Program-made: the position numbers and the translations under genes | Part shown: positions 17,978-26,664 of the stretch, piece after piece | How the letters are laid out: each line of letters opens with the position of its first letter | Position numbering within the stretch: position 1 is the first letter of the stretch | Notes under the pieces: model-generated | What the model saw: only the letters and a program-made list of their open reading frames with translations | Told to the model about the DNA's origin: nothing | The model's database searches: none | Source of the DNA: Peribacillus sp. FSL P2-0133 | GTDB taxonomy: Bacteria; Bacillota; Bacilli; Bacillales; DSM-1321 | Direction of reading: 5' to 3' | NCBI RefSeq assembly: GCF_037975445.1 | Contig: NZ_CP150254.1 | Coordinates: 3,904,001-3,968,000, forward strand | DNA: 64,000 nucleotides

Positions 17978-18006
17978 AGAGTATCAAATTTTTGTAACCG
18001 TTTCAA
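17978..18006 (-). promoter_or_regulatory. Sigma-A type promoter of sodA
   Basis: TTGAAA, 17-bp spacer, TACTCT on the minus strand about 75 nt before the sodA ATG. Confidence 0.5.
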
Positions 18007-18044
18007 ACCTTATGCCTCAATTTTTCATTTTTCGATTTTATTTC

Positions 18045-18530
18045 CTATGAGAATACCACGAATATAAAATATCCAATCATCAAAAGTTGAATGATCCCTT
18101 TTGTGATTACGCTGCTTATAAAGCCTACAACGGAACCAAGGCCGATTTTTGAAGCAGTAACCGGGTCTTTTTTATGTACTATTATCTCAGCCAGGAATGC
18201 CCCGATGAATGGACCTATTAGTATTCCGACGAACGGAATCACGAATGGCCCGACCAGAAGCCCAATCGTACTGCCCCAAATTCCCGCTTTCGTGCCTCCA
18301 TACTTTTTGACCCCGACCATGTTCGCAATATAATCAGCTGCGAATAAAAGGATGACGAATAAAATTTGGACCGTCCAGAAAAACCAGCCAAATGGTTCAA
18401 AAGAATAAAATAGTCCATATAACAATATTCCACCGAAAATGAACAAAACACTTGGGATGATTGGAAAAATCAGACCGACAAATCCCATTATGAACATGAG
18501 GGTAATTATTATCCAAAATAGTGTATCCAT
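18045..18530 (-). CDS. yqgC: DUF456 membrane protein YqgC
   Basis: 161 residues, almost entirely hydrophobic with about five membrane segments and glycine-rich loops ([39 protein letters not shown]). The repeated Gly motif and length match DUF456/YqgC. Function unknown. Upstream of sodA on the same strand, as in B. subtilis. Confidence 0.85.
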   Translation of the reverse strand: MDTLFWIIITLMFIMGFVGLIFPIIPSVLFIFGGILLYGLFYSFEPFGWFFWTVQILFVILLFAADYIANMVGVKKYGGTKAGIWGSTIGLLVGPFVIPFVGILIGPFIGAFLAEIIVHKKDPVTASKIGLGSVVGFISSVITKGIIQLLMIGYFIFVVFS

Positions 18531-18692
18531 AACTAAAACGCCCCTTTCTCATTTCATTTATAATTTGACTTTATCTCTCCATAATTACCTCATTACTGAT
18601 GGTTGAAACCAATGAAGCGGAATACAGGTTGTTTTATTTTTCCCATATAGTTAAAATTGGTTAGGAATCTTATATAGTTAGGTGCTGAAAAC

Positions 18693-19460
18693 ATGAACAT
18701 ATTCAAACAACTGTGGGTAAGCTTATATTCTCCAAAAGATATCGCTTCCTTTCAAAACCAAGGTATCGGGAAAACGATTTTATTCGTTTTCTTTATAAGT
18801 CTCATCGCCTTTCTCCCTTCAGCTTTTTATTTCGGTACAATGGTAGCTGACGGAATAGATGCCATGCACGAAACAGTATCCGAAGACTTGCCGCCATTTG
18901 AAATCAAAAATGGAACGTTGACGACTGAAAAAGATGAGCCATTTAGCCTGAATAAAAACGGATATCAAATTTTTGTAGATGGCACGGGAGCCTTGACCCC
19001 GGAAGAAGTAGCTGCAAAAGCTGATGAGGCTGTCGCGCTTTTAAAGTCTGATCTGGTTTTCGTATCCGGAGGCAACGTGCAATCCTCTCCATATTCAGTT
19101 CTGGAGGGAGATAATCAGGAAATATCCACTTGGCTTGATTCAGTTGAATCTGTGCTGCCGATCATCCTTCCATTGCTTCTACTTATATTATACCTGTTTA
19201 CTGCTAGCGGAATCTTCATTAAAGTGACAATCCTTGCCGCTTTCGGTCTTTTTTTCAAAAATGCTCTTGGCCGTCCTCTTTCCTATCGGCATCTTTGGAG
19301 AATCGGTGCATACAGCATAACGCTTGCCACCATATTCTTCACCATCATGGATGCTTTTCAAGCAAATGTACCATTCGCTTCCATCATTAGCTGGTTTGTG
19401 ACATTGATGATGTTATATTTATCCATTAAAGAAACATCAGCCAATAAGATCGGAAATTGA
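18693..19460 (+). CDS. yqgB: DUF1189 membrane protein YqgB
   Basis: 255 residues. MNIFKQLWVSLYSPKDIASFQNQGIGKT is the typical DUF1189 start; one membrane segment about 28-50, a long extracytoplasmic domain (about 52-150), then three or four C-terminal membrane segments. The gene is divergent from yqgC, as in B. subtilis. Role unknown; DUF1189 proteins have been linked to maltodextrin-type permease neighbours elsewhere, which is not supported here. Confidence 0.82.
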   Translation: MNIFKQLWVSLYSPKDIASFQNQGIGKTILFVFFISLIAFLPSAFYFGTMVADGIDAMHETVSEDLPPFEIKNGTLTTEKDEPFSLNKNGYQIFVDGTGALTPEEVAAKADEAVALLKSDLVFVSGGNVQSSPYSVLEGDNQEISTWLDSVESVLPIILPLLLLILYLFTASGIFIKVTILAAFGLFFKNALGRPLSYRHLWRIGAYSITLATIFFTIMDAFQANVPFASIISWFVTLMMLYLSIKETSANKIGN

Positions 19461-19480
19461 CATTAAAAAATTTCGAACTC

Positions 19481-19526
19481 AGACTGTAGGCAAACTCGAT
19501 GAGAATCAAGTTTGCCTACAGTCTTT
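19481..19526 (+). terminator. Terminator of yqgB
   Basis: AGACTGTAGGCAAACT / AGTTTGCCTACAGTCT stem followed by TTTAT, 20 nt after the yqgB stop. Confidence 0.88.
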
Positions 19527-19540
19527 TATGGGTTTGTAAA

Positions 19541-19645
19541 ATTGGAACGTAGGGCACTGACTTTCCGCGCGCGGTCCTCTTTGCGCCTGCGGGTTCTCCC
19601 TTAGACGCGCTTTTCTAAGCAGGAGTCCCGCACACCCGTTCCAAT
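19541..19645. repeat. 105-bp GC-rich dispersed-type element with terminal inverted repeats
   Basis: Bounded by ATTGGAACG and CGTTCCAAT; the interior is far more GC-rich than its surroundings (CCGCGCGCGG, GCCTGCGGG, AGCAGGAGTCCCGC). It has the look of the palindromic intergenic repeats seen in many Bacillus genomes. Not coding on either strand. Confidence 0.65.
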
Positions 19646-19686
19646 CATCTTGTAAATTTTGATAGAACTCATTAGTCTACAAACCA

Positions 19687-19716
19687 AGATCCGACCCGCC
19701 TGGTTCGGATCTTTTT
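19687..19716 (+). terminator. Terminator-like hairpin without an adjacent gene
   Basis: AGATCCGA/TCGGATCT stem and TTTTT. It lies after the repeat element and before the SinI-like gene, possibly insulating the latter. Confidence 0.6.
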
Positions 19717-19790
19717 GCTTTTGGATAAAATCGAGTAATCCATGCCTTTCCCGCATATGACTACAGTAATCATTTTTTATATTTACTTAA

Positions 19791-19824
19791 TTCGACAAAA
19801 TACTCACCAAGTTATTCCTATACT
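19791..19824 (+). promoter_or_regulatory. 0A box and putative promoter of the SinI-like gene
   Basis: TTCGACAA (19791-19798) is a perfect inverted Spo0A box. TATACT (19819-19824) could be a -10; the box then sits in the -35 region with a wide (about 21 bp) spacer, as in Spo0A-activated spoIIG-type promoters. Confidence 0.6.
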
Positions 19825-19857
19825 TATGGTTGAAATAGTATTTAAGGGGTGATAGAC

Positions 19858-19992
19858 GTGAAGGAGAGTCATATTGATGTACAGTGGTTGTTACTCATAA
19901 TGGAGGCAAAAACGAGCGGTCTGACCCTAAAGGAAATTCGCTCCTTTCTTAGCACACATTCAAATAATAAGGATGTTACTCAACCGAAATAG
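19858..19992 (+). CDS. Orphan SinI-like anti-repressor peptide
   Basis: 44 residues from a GTG with AAGGGGTG 6 nt upstream. The core DVQWLLLIMEAKTSGLTLKEI followed by RSFLS reproduces the SinI pattern (W..L..EAK..G.S.EEIR.FL): two helices that in B. subtilis SinI wrap around SinR and disrupt its tetramer. The C-terminal tail is polar. No sinR-like gene adjoins it, and no biofilm matrix genes are in the window. The perfect 0A box 60 bp upstream parallels sinI control by Spo0A. Target could be a distant SinR or another repressor with a SinI-type dimerisation domain. Confidence 0.72.
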   Translation: MKESHIDVQWLLLIMEAKTSGLTLKEIRSFLSTHSNNKDVTQPK

Positions 19993-20104
19993 AAAATTTG
20001 ATTGGTCACTCTCACATTCCATTTGAAAAATTGCCCATTTTTAGGCATATTTTTTGTCCCCTCCAAGTATGATGAATTAAAGACAAGCTTGGGAGGATGG
20101 AAAA

Positions 20105-20437
20105 TTGAAACGGCTACTGCTTTTTATCTCATTCTGTTTCACTTTATTTATTATTTATTTTGATTTGACTACGGGTACCCTGCCGGCTTCCCATCCACCG
20201 GCCTCTACAGGCGAACCGGCCGTGCCGGCCAGCCAGCCTGCATCCAAACCATCTGCCGCTTATAAAGAAATCACCATGAAACCCGGGGATACCTTACTCT
20301 CCATTGTTGAAACGGAAAAAGACGGATCCAATCAGCCAATCGAAACGATCATCGCTGACTTTCAAAGTTTGAATGAAGGATTGATGCCCGAAAATATGCA
20401 GATTGGCAAAACATATAAGATACCCGTTTATAAATAA
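20105..20437 (+). CDS. yqfZ: LysM-domain protein YqfZ
   Basis: 110 residues from a TTG with GGGAGG upstream. Residues about 3-20 are a signal/anchor; a P/A/S-rich linker with repeated ASQPA/ASKPS units follows; about 50-108 is a LysM fold (ITMKPGDTLLSIVETEKDG ... MQIGKTYKIPVYK) that should bind peptidoglycan. Same place and build as yqfZ upstream of ispG in B. subtilis. Confidence 0.82.
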   Translation: MKRLLLFISFCFTLFIIYFDLTTGTLPASHPPASTGEPAVPASQPASKPSAAYKEITMKPGDTLLSIVETEKDGSNQPIETIIADFQSLNEGLMPENMQIGKTYKIPVYK

Positions 20438-20504
20438 CTGTCAAAAGGGTTCTGCGCCTTCACAAGTACCATTAAAGGGGTTTTCCAAGCACCAGGTATA
20501 TCCT

Positions 20505-20551
20505 GAAATAGGAAATATCTCATATTGAAAAAAGATTATGCGTCCTATTTC
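20505..20551. repeat. Inverted repeat upstream of the ispG promoter
   Basis: GAAATAGGA (20505-20513) is perfectly complementary to TCCTATTTC (20543-20551) across 29 nt, ending just before the -35 of ispG. Could be a weak terminator of yqfZ or an operator. Confidence 0.4.
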
Positions 20552-20552
20552 C

Positions 20553-20581
20553 TTGTCAAGCGGTATGTACATTGATACAAT
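20553..20581 (+). promoter_or_regulatory. Sigma-A promoter of ispG
   Basis: TTGTCA, 17-bp spacer, TACAAT, about 60 nt before the ispG start. Confidence 0.7.
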
Positions 20582-20640
20582 ATTTCAGAGAAGCAAATTA
20601 AAAATCAAAACTGATTTTTTCCTAAAGGAGAGAATTCCAC

Positions 20641-21762
20641 TTGAGTGAAATCATACATCGCACCAAGACGCGGCCAATTAAAGTCGGAAACTTAACGATT
20701 GGCGGCAATAATGAAGTTATCGTACAAAGCATGACAACGACAAAAACACATGATGTTGAAGCAACGGTTGCAGAAATCCTTCGTCTTGAAGAAGCGGGAT
20801 GTCAAATCGTACGTGTCGCCTGTCCGGATGAAAGGGCAGCTGATGCAATCTCTGAGATAAAAAAACGGATAAACATCCCTCTTGTAGTCGATATCCATTT
20901 CGATTACAAACTTGCTTTGAAGGCCATTGAAGGCGGAGCGGATAAAATCAGGATAAATCCTGGTAACATCGGACGCCGTGAAAAGGTTGAAGCAGTCGTG
21001 AAAGCTGCAAAGGCTAAAGGAATCCCAATCCGCATAGGGGTAAATGCTGGTTCTCTCGAGAAGAAAATCATCGAGAAATATGGCTTCCCGACGGCTGATG
21101 GAATGGTGGAAAGTGCTTTACACCATATCAAGATCCTGGAAGACCTCGATTTTCATGACATTATCGTTTCCATGAAAGCTTCCGATGTCAATTTAGCCAT
21201 CGAAGCATATGAAAAAGCTTCAAAAGCATTCGATTATCCTTTACATCTTGGGATCACGGAATCAGGAACACTGTTCTCCGGGACCGTAAAAAGCGCTGCC
21301 GGATTAGGTGCCATCCTAAGTCAAGGAATCGGGAGCACGATGCGTGTTTCCTTAAGTGCCGACCCTGTCGAAGAGGTGAAGGTGGCAAGGGAGCTTCTAA
21401 AAGTATTTGGCCTTGCTTCTAACATGGCCACTTTAATTTCCTGCCCTACTTGCGGTCGAATCGAGATTGATTTGATTTCCATCGCCAATGAAGTTGAAGA
21501 GTACATCCAGACGGTTAAAGCACCAATAAAGGTATCAGTGCTTGGTTGTGCGGTAAACGGCCCTGGAGAAGCCCGTGAGGCTGATATCGGCATTGCCGGG
21601 GCACGTGGTGAAGGTTTATTGTTTAGAAAAGGTCAAATCGTACGTAAAGTGCCTGAAGAGACGATGGTCGAGGAACTGAAAAAGGAAATTGACAAAATCG
21701 CTGAAGAGTACTATGAAAAACAAAGAGCCGAAGCTGCTGCTGCAGCTACACTAAATAAATAA
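20641..21762 (+). CDS. ispG: 4-hydroxy-3-methylbut-2-enyl diphosphate synthase IspG (flavodoxin type)
   Basis: 373 residues from a TTG with AAAGGAG upstream. Converts MEcPP to HMBPP in the methylerythritol phosphate route to isoprenoids. The N-terminal half is the TIM barrel ([29 protein letters not shown]). The C-terminal 4Fe-4S domain has CPTCGR and CAVNGPGE, giving the three cluster Cys and the conserved Glu region. Acts before IspH, encoded 8 kb away. Followed by a strong terminator. Confidence 0.97.
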   Translation: MSEIIHRTKTRPIKVGNLTIGGNNEVIVQSMTTTKTHDVEATVAEILRLEEAGCQIVRVACPDERAADAISEIKKRINIPLVVDIHFDYKLALKAIEGGADKIRINPGNIGRREKVEAVVKAAKAKGIPIRIGVNAGSLEKKIIEKYGFPTADGMVESALHHIKILEDLDFHDIIVSMKASDVNLAIEAYEKASKAFDYPLHLGITESGTLFSGTVKSAAGLGAILSQGIGSTMRVSLSADPVEEVKVARELLKVFGLASNMATLISCPTCGRIEIDLISIANEVEEYIQTVKAPIKVSVLGCAVNGPGEAREADIGIAGARGEGLLFRKGQIVRKVPEETMVEELKKEIDKIAEEYYEKQRAEAAAAATLNK

Positions 21763-21765
21763 AAC

Positions 21766-21803
21766 AAAAAAAATCCCGAATTTTCATTATCGGGATTTTT
21801 TTT
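21766..21803 (+). terminator. Terminator of ispG
   Basis: AAAAATCCCGA/TCGGGATTTTT stem followed by T8, 5 nt after the stop. Confidence 0.93.
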
Positions 21804-21810
21804 GTTTGAA

Positions 21811-21844
21811 AAACCCTTTGATGCATAATGACATCAAAGGGTTT
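21811..21844 (-). terminator. Terminator of yqfX
   Basis: AAACCCTTTGATG/CATCAAAGGGTTT stem, minus-strand U run, just after yqfX. Confidence 0.85.
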
Positions 21845-21851
21845 AATGATG

Positions 21852-22322
21852 CTAAAAGAACGGCAGGATGAATATGGCAACGATGATGGAGACTGCACCT
21901 ATGCCGATGGCCCATGTACCCAGGTTCGATCCCCGGCTTCTGGCCACTATTCCTACAATGATACCTACAATCCCTAAAATGAAAGGCATCATGAATAACG
22001 ATAAAATGGAGATGATCAATGATATGACACCAATCGCTTTTCCTCTTGATGCCACATCCCCCGAAACATTATCCTCTACAGGTTCATCATTTCTATATGA
22101 CCTGATTCGCTGAGGTGGTGCTGAAATCTCGGCAGACGTTTCTTCCTGATACCGGTTATCCATATTGGTTATGGTCCCACGACTCTCATATCGTCTGTCA
22201 TCTTCAGGTGTATCTTCATTATAATACCGTTCATGATGCTGATCATCCACAACGGATGGTTCACTTCCCTCTTTCGCCAATTGCATTTCATCGTCAATAC
22301 TGGAGTATTGATCTTTTTCCAT
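21852..22322 (-). CDS. yqfX: YqfX-like DUF4190 membrane protein
   Basis: 156 residues from the ATG at 22322. The first 90 are acidic, polar and probably disordered; about 93-155 contain two glycine-rich membrane segments (GKAIGVISLIISILSLFMMPF, GIVGIIVGIVARSRGSNLGTW) typical of DUF4190. Function unknown. A longer frame to 22385 has no RBS. Convergent with ispG, divergent from yqfW, as in B. subtilis. Confidence 0.78.
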   Translation of the reverse strand: MEKDQYSSIDDEMQLAKEGSEPSVVDDQHHERYYNEDTPEDDRRYESRGTITNMDNRYQEETSAEISAPPQRIRSYRNDEPVEDNVSGDVASRGKAIGVISLIISILSLFMMPFILGIVGIIVGIVARSRGSNLGTWAIGIGAVSIIVAIFILPFF

Positions 22323-22489
22323 TCGCGCATCCCTCACTTTCGTTTGTGAAGCATTTATAGTGTATGTAAAAATTGCAGGAACCACCGTGAAAATGGTTTC
22401 ATGTCTTGGAAATAAATACGGGTTTTTACCAAAGCTATGAGGGGATATGTTACACTATTACAAGTATTGAAAATGAGGAGAGATTCATC

Positions 22490-23074
22490 ATGAAAAAACG
22501 TTTTGGCATCGATATAGACGGGACTGTCACAAGACCTGATTCCATGGTCCCCTTTTTAAATAAAGCTTTTCAGCTGAATTTAGCTTATGAAGACATTACA
22601 GAATATGACTTATTCCCTTTCGTGAATGTTCCAAAAGAGGATTTCACTAAATGGTTCATTGAGACCGAGCCACTCATATATTCCGAATCATTATTGGCTG
22701 AGGGTGCGAAAGATGTTTTGGAAAAATGGACAGAACAAGCCAACCTTTATTTCATCAGTGCCAGGAGCACCCGCCTATTGGATGTAACGAAGGATTGGTT
22801 TTCGACTAATCAAGTCCTATATGATCATATAGAACTTGTAGGTTCTCACGATAAGATTGCTGCAGCCAAAAAATTCGAAGTCGATCTCTTTTTAGAGGAC
22901 AAGCACGATAACGCAGTGGCGATTTCGGAAGAGTGTAAAATACCCGTGATTTTATTTAATACCCCCTACAATCAAGATCCCGTGCCTGAAAGGGTGATTC
23001 GGGTCAACAATTGGCAAGAAGCCTCAGCCTGGGTGAATAATTGGATGACAGGGAAAGTGACGACTATAAAATGA
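22490..23074 (+). CDS. yqfW: HAD-family 5'(3')-deoxyribonucleotidase-type phosphatase YqfW
   Basis: 194 residues from ATG 22490 (RBS GAGGAG). HAD motif I is DIDGTVTRPD (nucleophile Asp8, acid Asp10), motif II is in FISARSTR, and the C-terminal acidic motif is DLFLEDKHDNA. The cap is small, in keeping with nucleotide 5'-phosphatases; the substrate is unproved. The longer frame to 22406 lacks an RBS. Confidence 0.85.
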   Translation: MKKRFGIDIDGTVTRPDSMVPFLNKAFQLNLAYEDITEYDLFPFVNVPKEDFTKWFIETEPLIYSESLLAEGAKDVLEKWTEQANLYFISARSTRLLDVTKDWFSTNQVLYDHIELVGSHDKIAAAKKFEVDLFLEDKHDNAVAISEECKIPVILFNTPYNQDPVPERVIRVNNWQEASAWVNNWMTGKVTTIK

Positions 23075-23081
23075 GACAAGA

Positions 23082-23113
23082 AAAAACCATTGACTGGAGG
23101 TCAATGGTTTTTA
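23082..23113. terminator. Bidirectional terminator between yqfW and zur
   Basis: AAAAACCATTGAC/GTCAATGGTTTTT with only a 5-nt loop; overlaps the last codons of zur. Confidence 0.88.
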
Positions 23114-23536
23114 TGCTTCCAAAGATACGCTACATGCGGGACAGCGTCCGTAAATTTCAAATTTATGCCCCGAAACATCGTAGTCCTTCAAGCTTTCCTG
23201 AAGTTCCTGCATCGGGCACAGTTCGATTTCTTTCGTTTTTCCACAATTCAAACAGATGAAGTGGTGATGGTGGGAAGAATGACCGCATGTAAAACGAAAA
23301 CGCTTTTCCCCTTCCAACTCGGTTGCTTCAAAGATGCCAAGCTCGACAAATAAGGAAAGGTTCCTGTAAATCGTATCAAAGCTTAAACCTGGATAATCCT
23401 GTTTCATATTCTCCAATACATCTTTGGCCGTTAAATATTTATCACTGGAAGAGAAAAGCTGAAGCATTTCTTCCCTCTTTCCTGTATGCTTAAAACCTTT
23501 ATCTTTTAAAAGTTGCATGGCAGTAGTTACGTTCAA
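23111..23536 (-). CDS. zur: Zinc uptake regulator Zur (Fur family)
   Basis: 141 residues. Winged-helix DNA-binding part at 1-80 ([18 protein letters not shown] is the recognition segment) and a metal/dimer domain with [20 protein letters not shown] plus the structural zinc pairs CLNC and CPAC. Represses zinc uptake when zinc is ample. It is the third gene of znuC-znuB-zur, 16 nt after znuB, so it is probably under its own control through the operator at 25193-25214. Assigned Zur rather than Fur or PerR from this context and similarity to B. subtilis Zur. Confidence 0.92.
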   Translation of the reverse strand: MNVTTAMQLLKDKGFKHTGKREEMLQLFSSSDKYLTAKDVLENMKQDYPGLSFDTIYRNLSLFVELGIFEATELEGEKRFRFTCGHSSHHHHFICLNCGKTKEIELCPMQELQESLKDYDVSGHKFEIYGRCPACSVSLEA

Positions 23537-23551
23537 AATACATCACCCCAT

Positions 23552-24385
23552 CTATCGATTTTTCCACTTATCAAACAAAATTGACAAGATGAGAATTAGT
23601 ACAGCTATTATTACAATGGTCCCACCAGGAGCGAGGTCAAGGTTGTATGATAAGAATAATCCGCCAATGACAGAAACTTCACCGAATAATACCGAATAAC
23701 CAATCATCTGCTTAAAGCCCTTCGCAAAGCGGAGACTAGCTGCTACCGGGAGCGTCATGAGCGAAGAAACAAGTAATATGCCAATGATTTTCATGGAAGC
23801 CGCAATGACCAATGCGACCATGACAATAAAAATAAAATGAATCGCCTTATAAGGTATTCCAGACGCTTTGGCATGCTCTTCATCAAAAGATAACAGAAAT
23901 AATTCTTTATACAATAAGGTAAGCATCAAGGCTACGACTATCCCCACTGCCAAAATGACATACAGGTCCGCCCGGCTGACGGCACTGACACTGCCGAATA
24001 AATAACTATATAAATCGGTATTGAAACCATCTGCAATGGATATGAAAATGACACTAAGACCCATGCCGCCGGACATTATGATCGGGATTGCAAGCTCTTG
24101 GTAATGCTTGTACACCCCTCTTAATTTTTCAATGAATAATGAACCACCTACAGAAAACGCCATTCCAATATAAAGTGGATTCAATCCTGCTAAAGATAGA
24201 AAGCTCTTCTGCAGCAATAAACTAAACGCTATACCAGCAAGCGCTACATGACTGAGCGCATCGGAAATCATCGACATCCGCCTTACCACGACAAAAACGC
24301 CCACTAATGGCGCAATCGCTCCGATGATGATTCCGGTCAAGAATGCGTTCTGCAAAAATTCAAATTGCAATATCCCCGATATCAT
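23552..24385 (-). CDS. znuB: Zinc ABC transporter permease ZnuB
   Basis: 277 residues from ATG 24385 (GGAGG 8 nt upstream). Eight or nine membrane segments of the ABC-3/FecCD-like metal permease family, with GIIIGAIAPLVGVFVVVRRMSMISDALSH-like N-terminus, the hallmark of ZnuB/AdcB. Pairs with ZnuC. A substrate-binding lipoprotein (ZnuA) is not in the window. Zinc specificity is inferred from zur next door. Confidence 0.92.
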   Translation of the reverse strand: MISGILQFEFLQNAFLTGIIIGAIAPLVGVFVVVRRMSMISDALSHVALAGIAFSLLLQKSFLSLAGLNPLYIGMAFSVGGSLFIEKLRGVYKHYQELAIPIIMSGGMGLSVIFISIADGFNTDLYSYLFGSVSAVSRADLYVILAVGIVVALMLTLLYKELFLLSFDEEHAKASGIPYKAIHFIFIVMVALVIAASMKIIGILLVSSLMTLPVAASLRFAKGFKQMIGYSVLFGEVSVIGGLFLSYNLDLAPGGTIVIIAVLILILSILFDKWKNR

Positions 24386-24406
24386 TGGGCTATCCTCCAA
24401 AACATA

Positions 24407-25171
24407 TTAATGATTATGATTTAAAAATTGGACCCCATGTCCATAAATGGACGAGAGCTCACCTTCATCCAATTCATTATATTCACGGGCATCCCCATGA
24501 AAATGAAGCTTTTTATTCAAACAAGCGACATGTGTGACTTTATCGGTCACAGTACCAACATCATGGGTTACTAAAATCAGGGTTATTCCTAATTTTTTAT
24601 TCAACATCTCAAGCATTTCATAAAATTGATGGACGTTTTTTGAATCAACGCCAACCGTGGGTTCATCCAATATCATCAATTCCGGTTCGCTGACCAGTGA
24701 ACGGGCAATGAATACCCTTTGCTGTTGGCCTCCGGACAATTCCCCGATATTACGGTTCTGATATTCAAGCATATCCACGGATTCCAGAGCCTTCTTCACC
24801 TTTTGCTTATCCTCTTTGCCTGCAAACTTAAACAAGCCAATTTTTTTGGTCAAACCGCTCTGAACCACTTCAAAAACAGTGGCAGGGAATCCTGAGTTGA
24901 AGGAATTCGCCTTTTGGGAAACGAACCCGACCTTTTGCCAATCTTTAAAGCGTCGTATGTCTTCCCCGAATATTTCAATTTTGCCCTTTTGAAGCTTGAA
25001 CAGACCAAGCAGCAACTTCAAAAGCGTTGACTTACCGGATCCATTCGGCCCGACGATAGCTAAGAAGGCCCCTCTAGGAATTTCAAGTGAAACATGTTCC
25101 AGCACTAGATCTTTTGTATATTTGTAAGATATATCTTCAAATTTAACTATGGGGTTTACTACATTATCCAA
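24407..25171 (-). CDS. znuC: Zinc ABC transporter ATPase ZnuC
   Basis: 254 residues from the TTG at 25171, which has AAAGGTGATC 5 nt upstream. Walker A GPNGSGKST, signature LSGGQQQR, Walker B LMILDEPTVGVD and switch His in LVTHDVGTV. A His-rich C-terminus (HGVQFLNHNH) may sense or bind zinc. First gene of the operon, behind a Zur-type operator. Confidence 0.93.
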   Translation of the reverse strand: MDNVVNPIVKFEDISYKYTKDLVLEHVSLEIPRGAFLAIVGPNGSGKSTLLKLLLGLFKLQKGKIEIFGEDIRRFKDWQKVGFVSQKANSFNSGFPATVFEVVQSGLTKKIGLFKFAGKEDKQKVKKALESVDMLEYQNRNIGELSGGQQQRVFIARSLVSEPELMILDEPTVGVDSKNVHQFYEMLEMLNKKLGITLILVTHDVGTVTDKVTHVACLNKKLHFHGDAREYNELDEGELSSIYGHGVQFLNHNH

Positions 25172-25192
25172 AGAGATCACCTTTTTTTTAAG

Positions 25193-25214
25193 AATCATTA
25201 CGATTAACAATCGT
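25193..25214 (-). promoter_or_regulatory. Putative Zur operator of znuC-znuB-zur
   Basis: Minus strand reads ACGATTGTTAATCGT (inverted repeat ACGATT/AATCGT) running into AATCGTAATGATT, which fits the left half and centre of the Zur box AATCGTAATnATTACGATT. Lies 22-43 bp before the start. Confidence 0.6.
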
Positions 25215-25385
25215 TAGTATAAATCAAAGAAGTCCAGATGTAAAGAATCCGGTCTTCTTAACAAGTGCCGAAACGCCCCGAATCACCAAAAAAAGGCAAC
25301 TGAACTAATTTACCGTAACCAAAACGAAGTTTCATGTTCAAATACGTCTTCCTCCTTCATATGTTTTAACAAAGGAGGAGATCGT

Positions 25386-25646
25386 TTGAAATTATTTGAA
25401 ATGATGGTCAATCATAAAATCAACAATATACGCCCCGATGAACTGCTTTCCCTTGCTAAACAGCATAAGGTTTCACTCACTCAAAAACAGGCACAGGATA
25501 TCACTGCACTTCTAGCCGGTAAAAATATTAACATTTTTGATATACGTCAAAGACAGAATGTACTTGGTCAAATTGCAAAAGTTGCCGGAGCAAGCACAGC
25601 CAGGGAGATAGAATCCCTCTTCAACAACCTTACTTCCACTTTTTAA
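25386..25646 (+). CDS. yqfT: DUF2624 protein YqfT
   Basis: 86 residues from a TTG with AGGAGG upstream. All-helical, with MVNHKINNIRPDELLSLAKQH and a C-terminal helical repeat; matches the YqfT (DUF2624) family in length and position. Soluble, function unknown. Lies between the zinc operon and nfo, on the opposite strand to both. Confidence 0.82.
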   Translation: MKLFEMMVNHKINNIRPDELLSLAKQHKVSLTQKQAQDITALLAGKNINIFDIRQRQNVLGQIAKVAGASTAREIESLFNNLTSTF

Positions 25647-25706
25647 AGATCTTAAGCCTGTTGCTGACAGTCTTTATTTGAGCATATTTACTCCAAATGC
25701 AAAATG

Positions 25707-25746
25707 AAAGGACGATTCATCTTTATTTCAATGAATCGTCCTTTTT
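25707..25746. terminator. Terminator between yqfT and nfo
   Basis: 14-bp stem AAAGGACGATTCAT/ATGAATCGTCCTTT followed by TTTTT on the plus strand; can also serve nfo. Confidence 0.88.
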
Positions 25747-25755
25747 CTATTATGA

Positions 25756-26652
25756 TTATTGTTGGAATCTGATCTTTTCCAATACATCTTCTTCAAATTG
25801 ATTATTCTTGAACATATCAATTTCGAATTTATAAGGTGCCTTTTTGTCTTTTTTGTCTTCCCCTACATAAGGTGTTTCCAGGATTTTCGGAACATTGCTT
25901 AATTGAGGATGGTGCACAATATCATTCAACGCCTTAAAACCAATATGACCAAATCCAATGTTTTCATGGCGGTCCTTACGGGTGCCGCGTTCGTTTTTGC
26001 TATCGTTTATATGAAGAACCTTGATACGGTCAACACCGACCAATTTATCAAATTCATTCAGTACGCCATCAAAATCCTCGATGATATTATATCCGGCATC
26101 GTGAGTATGGCAAGTATCGAAGCATACCGATAATTTTTCATTATGGGTTACACCATCAATGATCATCGCCAGCTCCTCGAAAGACCTGCCACATTCAGAA
26201 CCTTTACCCGCCATCGTTTCAAGGGCAATCTGAACTTTATCGTCGGCAGTCAGCACTTCATTCAAACCTTCGATGATTCTCTTGATTCCCAGTTCACTGC
26301 CTGCACCAACATGCGCACCTGGATGAAGTACGATTTGCCTTGCGCCAATCGCTTCGGTCCGATCGATTTCGCTGCGTAAAAAGTTGACTCCAAGCTCATA
26401 TGTGGCTGGATTCGTGGTATTTCCTATATTAATGATATACGGAGCATGGACTACGATATCGCTGATTCCATTCTCCTCCATATGCAGTCTTCCGGCTTCG
26501 ATATTTAAATCCTCGATTTTTTTACGTCTTGTGTTTTGAGGGGCCCCTGTATAGATCATGAATGTGTTGGAGCCATACGAAGCCGCTTCTTGACTCGCAG
26601 CAAGAAGCATACCTTTCCCGCTCATTGAAACATGCGATCCAATCTTCAGCAT
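25756..26652 (-). CDS. nfo: Endonuclease IV (AP endonuclease) Nfo
   Basis: 298 residues, a TIM barrel with three zinc sites. Seen: [43 protein letters not shown] and [22 protein letters not shown], which hold the conserved His/Glu/Asp ligands. Cleaves DNA at abasic sites in base-excision repair and, in Bacillus spores, during germination. RBS AGGGGAG. Downstream of cshB by 12 nt, so co-transcribed. Confidence 0.97.
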   Translation of the reverse strand: MLKIGSHVSMSGKGMLLAASQEAASYGSNTFMIYTGAPQNTRRKKIEDLNIEAGRLHMEENGISDIVVHAPYIINIGNTTNPATYELGVNFLRSEIDRTEAIGARQIVLHPGAHVGAGSELGIKRIIEGLNEVLTADDKVQIALETMAGKGSECGRSFEELAMIIDGVTHNEKLSVCFDTCHTHDAGYNIIEDFDGVLNEFDKLVGVDRIKVLHINDSKNERGTRKDRHENIGFGHIGFKALNDIVHHPQLSNVPKILETPYVGEDKKDKKAPYKFEIDMFKNNQFEEDVLEKIRFQQ

Positions 26653-26664
26653 CTGATTTCTCCC

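Noticed and set aside
19541..19645. GC-rich block as a tRNA or rRNA fragment
   Set aside because: No cloverleaf, CCA end or rRNA signature; inverted-repeat ends fit a dispersed element.
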